Below, piece after piece: positions 43,308-48,476 of a stretch of 48,476 nt of DNA. The notes below the pieces were generated by a model, which did no database searches, was not told where the DNA came from, and was given only the letters and a program-made list of their open reading frames with translations. This DNA is from Planctomycetota bacterium (lineage in GTDB: Bacteria > Planctomycetota > Phycisphaerae > FEN-1346 > JAACEH01). The stretch covers positions 1-48,476 of the forward strand of contig JAFGPY010000247.1 of the NCBI GenBank assembly GCA_016935955.1, read 5' to 3'. Within the stretch, counting starts at the first letter, position 1, and every line of letters starts with the position of its first letter. The translations under genes were made by a program, and so were the position numbers.

Positions 43308-45070
43308 TGCGATGCTCCATCGGCGCCCGGCGAACCGCCTTTGTTACCCTCGCCGCCCGAACCGCCTCTGCCGCGACGATGACTCCGACGGCCGCGACGC
43401 CGCCTGCTGCGCGGCTGGTCTTCCTTGCCGCCGCCCTGACGATCTTTCTGGGCGCCGCCTTCCCTCGGCCCGTTACCCTGCGATCCCTTGCCGCGATCCG
43501 AGCCTTTGCTCCGCTGCGATCCCCGGTCGCCACCAGACACGATGCCGAAGTCCTCGAGCACTGCTCTAGGAACGCCCAGGTCGCGATCTTTCTTCCCGCC
43601 TTCGCTGCCGGAATCGCCTGTGGAAGCGGGCCGGTCGCCGCGCGGCTTGCGACGACGACGGCCGCGACGTTTGCGCTTCGACGGCTGATCCTGCCCTGCA
43701 GTTCCGGCTTCCGAGAATGCCGGCTCCGACTCCCCCTCGTCAGAAGACGAGGCGGCGGCCTGCTGCGGCTGAACGGCCGCGGACTCGGACCTGGCCGGGC
43801 GGCGATCCTCTCGCCCACCGGAGGAACGGTCTGGACGACGTCTCTGACCCGAGTCGCCGCCGTCTGGCCTGCGGCCACCGTCGCGACCCGGACCGCCGAT
43901 TCGCACCGGCTTGGCCGACAGCGCCGCCTGGTACTGCTCTTCGCTCAGGTCCCGGGCAATCAGCGCATCCACCGGCACAATCTGCGTCTTCCCGGCGATG
44001 CTCACTTTGACCAGTTGCGTCAGGATGTCCCCGCCAAGCACCTTGCCGGGCCCCATCTCGGTCTGCACGTAGCTGTTCTTGCGAGGCAGGCTCTTCTTCA
44101 GCTCGTTATAGGTCTCGTTCTCGTAACGCAGGCAACACATCAGCCGCCCGCAGCGGCCGCTGATCTTGCTGGGGTCGAGCGTGGCCTTCTGGACCTTGGC
44201 CATCTTCATCGAGATGGGCTGGAACTCCTTGATGAAGGCCCGGCAGCAGATGAACTGGCCGCAGCGCTCGTAGTCGGCCAGCAACCTGGCCTCGTCGCGG
44301 ACGCCGATCTGTCGCATCTCGATCCGCGTCTGGAACTCGTGAGCCAGGTCCTTGACGAGGTCGCGGAAATCGACCCGCCCCTCGGCCAAAAAGTAGAAGA
44401 TGATGCGGTCGCCGCCGAAAAGGTGCTCCACGGCGACCAGTTGCATGGGCAGCCCGCGATCGCGGATGTGCTGCTCGCAGAACTTCCGTGCCCGCGTCTC
44501 GGCCTGCAGAAGATGCTTCTCTTCCATCAGATCGTCGTGCGTGGCCACGCGGCGAATCGTCCCCATGCGGCGCAGGGGCTTGCCCTCGTAGGCCAGTTGC
44601 GGCGAGCCTTTGCACAGAACCGTGCCGATTTCAAGGCCGCGGTCGCTCTTGATGACGACCCGTGTGTGCCGCAGAATCTCGCCCGTCTTCGAACGGAACA
44701 GACCCAAGGCGTTCATCCGCCCGTAGCGAACGCATATCAAGGTCTCGCCTGGAGCGGTCTCCCGGTCGGCCTCATGGTCGCCGGACTCGTCGCCCGACGG
44801 CTGAGCCTGATCGCCCTCATGGGCACCGAGATCTGCCGCCGAGTTCTCTTGCGGCGTCTCGTCCGCGGCCCGAACGTCGCCCTGCAATGGGGCACTCGTG
44901 GGCGGCGCGGCGTCATTGGCCGCAGGCTCCCGCGCCAGGGCGACGTCGGAGGATTCACCCTGCGCGGCAGCCACCGGCTCGACCGGCGCATTCGCTGGCT
45001 GCGATGGGAGTTGGGATGAGGTCTGGTCATCAGACCGGACGGCCTCGCCGTCCTGGTTCGTATCAGTCAT
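43304..45070 (-). CDS. PSP1 domain protein (YaaT-like) with long basic tail
   Basis: 588 residues from ATG 45070 (a weak GGAAGGA lies 12 bases upstream; an earlier frame to 45127 is unlikely). The first ~130 residues are acidic, low-complexity and likely disordered. The PSP1 core (CVRYGRMNALGLFRS... LFGGDRIIFYFLAEGRVDFR... CGQFICCRAFIKEF... SGRCGRLMCCLRYE) keeps the cysteines seen in Bacillus YaaT, which with YlbF and YmcA binds iron-sulfur and guides RNase Y. The last ~200 residues are a highly basic Arg/Gly/Ser-rich tail (RRRRGRRSHRRGRGG), suited to RNA binding. This combination is longer than the usual PSP1 proteins of ~275 residues. Overlaps the next gene by 4 bases. Confidence 0.87.
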   Translation of the reverse strand: MTDTNQDGEAVRSDDQTSSQLPSQPANAPVEPVAAAQGESSDVALAREPAANDAAPPTSAPLQGDVRAADETPQENSAADLGAHEGDQAQPSGDESGDHEADRETAPGETLICVRYGRMNALGLFRSKTGEILRHTRVVIKSDRGLEIGTVLCKGSPQLAYEGKPLRRMGTIRRVATHDDLMEEKHLLQAETRARKFCEQHIRDRGLPMQLVAVEHLFGGDRIIFYFLAEGRVDFRDLVKDLAHEFQTRIEMRQIGVRDEARLLADYERCGQFICCRAFIKEFQPISMKMAKVQKATLDPSKISGRCGRLMCCLRYENETYNELKKSLPRKNSYVQTEMGPGKVLGGDILTQLVKVSIAGKTQIVPVDALIARDLSEEQYQAALSAKPVRIGGPGRDGGRRPDGGDSGQRRRPDRSSGGREDRRPARSESAAVQPQQAAASSSDEGESEPAFSEAGTAGQDQPSKRKRRGRRRRKPRGDRPASTGDSGSEGGKKDRDLGVPRAVLEDFGIVSGGDRGSQRSKGSDRGKGSQGNGPREGGAQKDRQGGGKEDQPRSRRRRGRRSHRRGRGGSGGEGNKGGSPGADGASQ

Positions 45071-45184
45071 GCCTTTGCAGGGTCCTTCCGCGTTGTCGGA
45101 GGGCGGCAGCCACAACCACGGGCGCACTGGCCTCCGATGAAAACCACCTGATTATAGGCCCTCGCTGCCTCTGCGGCAACGATA

Positions 45185-47176
45185 TTAGTCGTCGTCCGGC
45201 CCACGGCCCCCCGAGGGGCGATGAATCTCCACCGGGCTCGATGGCAGGCTCTCCAGAAACAGCCGCCCATAGCGTTTCGTCACGACCCGGTTGTCCAGAA
45301 TGACGACGATGCCCCGATCCTGCCGCGTGCGAATCAGCCGCCCGATGCCCTGCTTCAGCCGCAGCACCGCCTCGGGAATCTGGTATTCCATGAACGGATT
45401 GCCGCCCTGGCGGCGGATTTCGTCCATGCGGGCCTCGACAACGGGCTGGTCGGGTACGGCGAACGGCAGCTTGGTGATGATCACGTTCGACAGGCTCTCG
45501 CCCGGCACGTCGACGCCCTGCCAGAAGCTCTCGGTGCCCAGGAGGACACTGTTGATGTCGCGGCGGAAGCGGTCGAGCATCGTGCTTCGCGGCAGCCGCC
45601 CGCCCTGCTGGAACATCTTGATGCCCATGGTCTTCAGTGGTTCGCGCAGTCGCTCGGCCATCTGGTTCAGCATCTTGTAGCTCGTGAAGAGCACGAAGGC
45701 CTTGCCCTCGGTCAGGCGAATGTAGTGGAGGATCCGCTCGACGGCCCGCGGCACGAAGACGGCCAGGTTGTTCGGATCGCCCAGGCCGGCCTCGACGTGG
45801 ACGACCATCTGCTCGGCGAAATCGAACGGGCTGCCCAGCAGTGCCTCCAGCGGGTCGATCAGGCCCAGGCGGCTCTTGATGTATTCGAACGGCGTCTCGC
45901 TGCCGACGGCCAGCGTCGCGCTGGTCATCACGGCGCAGTCGACGTGCATGAACAGTTCGCGCCGCAGCAGGTTGCCAACGTGAATCGGATGGCAGTGCAG
46001 CGCCACGCGATCGGCGGCGCCGAAGGCCGAATCGCCGCCGCTCTCGACCCAGTAGACGGACTGCTCGCGGGCCTGCGAGACGAAGTCCGCTACGGACGCC
46101 GAGACATTCATGCAGCGATCCATGTAGCCGGCCACCTCCAGGCGGTCGTCTTCCTGCGGACAGCGCTTCAGTAGACCGCGCAGCACCGTATGAAGTTTCA
46201 TCAACGCGGGTGACAGTGGATTGGGGACGACGTCCGGCTCGACGATCCGCCCGTTAGGCCGGGCCTGCTCGGCCACGTAGTCGCGGACATTGTCGAAGAA
46301 CTCGCCCGAAGCGACGCCCGCAGCACGCACGGCGTCCAGAGCCTCGCTGTCGCGAAAGCCCGCCAGCACGCCGCGATTCGATTGCGGATTGTACAGGCCG
46401 TCGAGCAGGTAGCGCACCTGGCCGCTGGCCACTTCGATGCCGAAAGCATCGCTGGCCACACTTTCGAGGTTGTGGGCCTCGTCGATTACCAGCAGCGAAT
46501 ACGACGGCAGGAACTCATTGCCCTCGGCGCGGATCGCCAGATCGCTGAGCAGCAGCGAGTGGTTGACCACCAGCAGGTCGGCCCGCATCATCCGCCGACG
46601 CACGCGCTGGTAGAAGCACTTGCCCTCGTGCGGACACTTGCGGCCACGGCAGTTGCCTGCCTCGCTCGACACCCGCGACCAGACGCGCAGGCTCGGCTGC
46701 GGGTCCAGGTCCGACAGCGTCCCGTCCTCGGTCACGTAGGCCCATTCGACGATCTGCTTGAGCTGGGCCACGTCGTCGTCGGTCGCAAACAGCGCAGCCG
46801 CATGCTGTGTAGCCCGTTCCAGACGTCGCAGGCACAGGTAGTTGCTCCGTCCCTTGACCAGCACCGCCCGGAACTCGTCCGGCCAGACCGACTCCAGGAA
46901 CGGGATGTCCTTGGCCATCAATTGTTCTTGCAGGCTGATCGTGTAGGTGGAAATGACGGCCCTGCGGCCATGGTCGGTCGCCTGGGCAAGCGATGGTACC
47001 AGGTAGGCGAAACTTTTGCCGACCCCCGTGCCGGCCTCGACCACCAGGTGGCGGTTGGCCTGCTGCGCCTTCTCAATGGCCTCCGCCATGGCCAACTGCT
47101 GCTCGCGGACCTCGTACTGCGGCATCTTTGCGGCCACAGGACCGTCCGGTCCCAGAAACTCCTTGGCGCTGATCAC
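45185..47176 (-). CDS. DinG/XPD-family ATP-dependent DNA helicase
   Basis: About 663 residues from GTG 47176, which has GGGAG 10 bases upstream; the longer start at 47209 has no ribosome site and touches a palindrome. Superfamily 2 helicase: Walker A AGTGVGKS (~48-55), DEAH box VIDEAHNLESVA, and a C-terminal second domain with SFWQGVDVPGE and QGIGRLIRTRQDRG (motifs V/VI). The iron-sulfur domain cysteines are visible as YLCLRRL, NCRGRKC and GKCFYQR, giving the four ligands of an XPD-type [4Fe-4S] cluster. It should unwind forked DNA or RNA-DNA hybrids 5' to 3'. No nuclease domain is attached. Confidence 0.92.
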   Translation of the reverse strand: MISAKEFLGPDGPVAAKMPQYEVREQQLAMAEAIEKAQQANRHLVVEAGTGVGKSFAYLVPSLAQATDHGRRAVISTYTISLQEQLMAKDIPFLESVWPDEFRAVLVKGRSNYLCLRRLERATQHAAALFATDDDVAQLKQIVEWAYVTEDGTLSDLDPQPSLRVWSRVSSEAGNCRGRKCPHEGKCFYQRVRRRMMRADLLVVNHSLLLSDLAIRAEGNEFLPSYSLLVIDEAHNLESVASDAFGIEVASGQVRYLLDGLYNPQSNRGVLAGFRDSEALDAVRAAGVASGEFFDNVRDYVAEQARPNGRIVEPDVVPNPLSPALMKLHTVLRGLLKRCPQEDDRLEVAGYMDRCMNVSASVADFVSQAREQSVYWVESGGDSAFGAADRVALHCHPIHVGNLLRRELFMHVDCAVMTSATLAVGSETPFEYIKSRLGLIDPLEALLGSPFDFAEQMVVHVEAGLGDPNNLAVFVPRAVERILHYIRLTEGKAFVLFTSYKMLNQMAERLREPLKTMGIKMFQQGGRLPRSTMLDRFRRDINSVLLGTESFWQGVDVPGESLSNVIITKLPFAVPDQPVVEARMDEIRRQGGNPFMEYQIPEAVLRLKQGIGRLIRTRQDRGIVVILDNRVVTKRYGRLFLESLPSSPVEIHRPSGGRGPDDD

Positions 47177-47210
47177 AGCGACCGGTCTCCCTTCGGCCGG
47201 AGCAAGCATC

Positions 47211-47236
47211 TGTAGCCCGGCCGTCCCCGGCCGGGG
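47211..47236. repeat. Dispersed palindrome, type A (inverted)
   Basis: TGTAGC followed by CCGGCC, a 6-base loop and GGCCGG, the mirror arrangement of the copies at 1452-1476 and 28814-28839. It sits between the helicase and the C_GCAxxG_C_C gene. Confidence 0.6.
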
Positions 47237-47253
47237 AAAATCTCAACGAACAC

Positions 47254-47718
47254 TCACGGACACTCCGACGCCAGACGCGACGCGACCCAGGATGCGACGA
47301 AGCTGACGAAACTCGAGCACCGCGCCTTGCAGCCCTTCTGGCCGTACTCGGTTCGCCAGTCCGCGGCGCTAAAGTCGATACCGACCAGATCGTGGCAGGT
47401 CGTGTAGCTGAATTCGCGGTTGAAGGCCTCGACCAATTCGGTAACCCACTCGTTGGCCTGATCCTTTTCGGCGGCATGGCTCTTCAGGCCCAGCTTAGCC
47501 ACGCCAAGCCCCAGGGCCATCGCCCCGCCGGTCACCGCGCCGCAGACGTGGCCGGTGTGACCCACGCCGCCGCCCATCCCGGTGGCCAAGACGGGAAGGC
47601 ACGAACAGTCGTACCCAAGGGCCCGGGCCACGGCTGTAGCCGTCGATTCACAGCAGTTGTAGGCCTGTTGCTGGAACAGTTCTTCGGCGGCTTCACCCAC
47701 GAGCTTCGGATCGGTCAT
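47254..47718 (-). CDS. C_GCAxxG_C_C family redox-associated protein
   Basis: 154 residues. Cysteines follow the family order: QQAYNCCES, CGAVTGGAMALGLG (the CGAxxG core), TTCHDL, and GCKARCSSFV near the end. Proteins of this family occur in anaerobes and PVC bacteria and are thought to bind a metal or to take part in thiol redox chemistry; no enzyme activity is established as far as I know. ATG 47718 has GGAGGA 4 bases upstream. It follows thiG by 21 bases in the same direction, so the two are probably co-transcribed. Confidence 0.85.
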   Translation of the reverse strand: MTDPKLVGEAAEELFQQQAYNCCESTATAVARALGYDCSCLPVLATGMGGGVGHTGHVCGAVTGGAMALGLGVAKLGLKSHAAEKDQANEWVTELVEAFNREFSYTTCHDLVGIDFSAADWRTEYGQKGCKARCSSFVSFVASWVASRLASECP

Positions 47719-47739
47719 CTGCTCCTCCGCAGCTGCACT

Positions 47740-48476
47740 CTATTTTTTGGTCTGTTCGATGCGTCCGGCCATCGGGCTCGATGCCGAGGCGTATTTTTTC
47801 TTCGGGATGCGTCCGGCGCGAGCCGCCAGGTATCCGGCCTCGCAAGCCAAGGCCATGGCCCTGGCCATCTTCACCGGGTCCTGGGCCAGGGCGATGCCCG
47901 TGTTCAGCAGCACCCCCTCGGCGCCCAGTTCCATGGCCACCGCCACGTCGCTGGCCGTGCCCACGCCGGCATCGACGATGATCGGCACATTGGCCCGCTC
48001 GATGATGATCTCGATATTGAGCGGATTCAGGATGCCCTGGCCGCAACCGATCTGACTGCCCAGCGGCATGACGCTCGCGGCACCGGCCTCCTCCAGCCGC
48101 TTGGCCATCACCGGATCGTCGCTGGTGTAACACAGCACCGTGAAGCCGTCCTTGACCAGCACTTCGAGGGCCTTGAGGGTCTCGATCGGCTCGGGCAGCA
48201 ACGTCTCAGGATTGGCCAGCACTTCGAGCTTGACCCAGTCCAGGCCCAGGGCCTCGCGCGCCAGCCGCGACGTGCGAACGGCGTCCTCGGCGTTGAAGCA
48301 TCCGGCCGTGTTCGGCAGCAACGTGTACTTCTTGGAGTCGATGTAGTTGAGCATCGACTCCTTGCTGGTGTCCAGTTCCACGCGCCGCACGGCCACGGTC
48401 ACCACTTGGCAACCCGAGGCCTCCAAGGCCTGGGCCATCAGGGGGAACGTCGCGTACTTGCCGGTCCCGACAAACA
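47740..48476 (-). CDS. thiG: Thiazole synthase ThiG, 5' end outside the window
   Basis: The visible 245 residues begin in the conserved [13 protein letters not shown] segment and continue to the stop, so only about 15 residues of the N-terminus lie beyond the right edge. TIM-barrel enzyme that makes the thiazole phosphate of thiamine from 1-deoxyxylulose-5-phosphate, dehydroglycine or tyrosine-derived iminoacetate and ThiS-thiocarboxylate. Visible hallmarks: [29 protein letters not shown], the Schiff-base lysine in [38 protein letters not shown] and [10 protein letters not shown]. Whether a TPP riboswitch or thiS precedes it cannot be seen. Confidence 0.96.
   Translation of the reverse strand, partial: FVGTGKYATFPLMAQALEASGCQVVTVAVRRVELDTSKESMLNYIDSKKYTLLPNTAGCFNAEDAVRTSRLAREALGLDWVKLEVLANPETLLPEPIETLKALEVLVKDGFTVLCYTSDDPVMAKRLEEAGAASVMPLGSQIGCGQGILNPLNIEIIIERANVPIIVDAGVGTASDVAVAMELGAEGVLLNTGIALAQDPVKMARAMALACEAGYLAARAGRIPKKKYASASSPMAGRIEQTKK

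Overview
The window looks like a piece of chromosome from a member of the Planctomycetota, perhaps Phycisphaerae-like; this is an inference from gene content, not from a marker gene. Supporting signs are a prepilin-like protein with an H-X9-DG motif, a Minf_1886-type protein, a BatA/von Willebrand operon with a GATase-like membrane protein, an ECF sigma factor paired with a zinc-finger anti-sigma protein that carries an outer LamG/DUF1080-like domain, and an M16/M20 peptidase operon. The sequence is GC-rich and most genes lie on the minus strand. I see 40 protein genes (39 complete; thiG is cut by the right edge), one tRNA-Arg, one cobalamin riboswitch, several promoters and terminators, and a set of short dispersed palindromes.

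Layout (minus strand unless stated). 62-1228: a lower-GC gene ending in an Apea-type HEPN-like region, next to a cluster of four hairpins (1308-1476). 11.7-1.5 kb: one co-directional operon, BatA/VWA protein, MazG-like pyrophosphohydrolase, membrane-anchored TPR-M1 peptidase, GldG-like membrane protein, ABC ATPase, double ABC-2 permease; probably an envelope export or quality-control machine. 18.6-11.8 kb: receiver protein, M20 peptidase, double M16 peptidase, FTCD-type cyclodeaminase, two zinc-ribbon proteins and a lipoprotein. 19.4-18.7 kb: DUF2064 protein. 22.3-19.6 kb: a large J-domain-like membrane protein. 23.2-22.5 kb: an ICMT-type methyltransferase, divergent from a plus-strand NAD-dependent epimerase (23.4-24.4 kb).

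24.8-25.8 kb: KDG kinase. 26.2 kb (+): a small Cys protein. 27.5-26.4 kb: a cobalamin riboswitch with a terminator and a complementary antiterminator strand, leading into a pseudopilin gene. This is the most striking item in the window, because B12 switches normally control B12 uptake, B12 synthesis or B12-independent isozymes. 34.3-27.6 kb: RND efflux adaptor and pump, an Fe-S aldo/keto reductase and a URO-D-family protein. 34.6-37.1 kb (+): ECF sigma factor and its anti-sigma partner, ended by a strong terminator.

37.3-48.5 kb: a lipoprotein, a Gfo/Idh/MocA oxidoreductase, an RseC-like protein, a metallophosphatase and a PGRP-type amidase, then tRNA-Arg(TCT) and a metallo-beta-lactamase-fold hydrolase (both +), then a minus-strand set of PSP1 protein, Minf_1886 protein and a 50-residue membrane protein, a DinG-type helicase, a C_GCAxxG_C_C protein and the 3' part of thiG. 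The first 61 bases hold nothing I can support.
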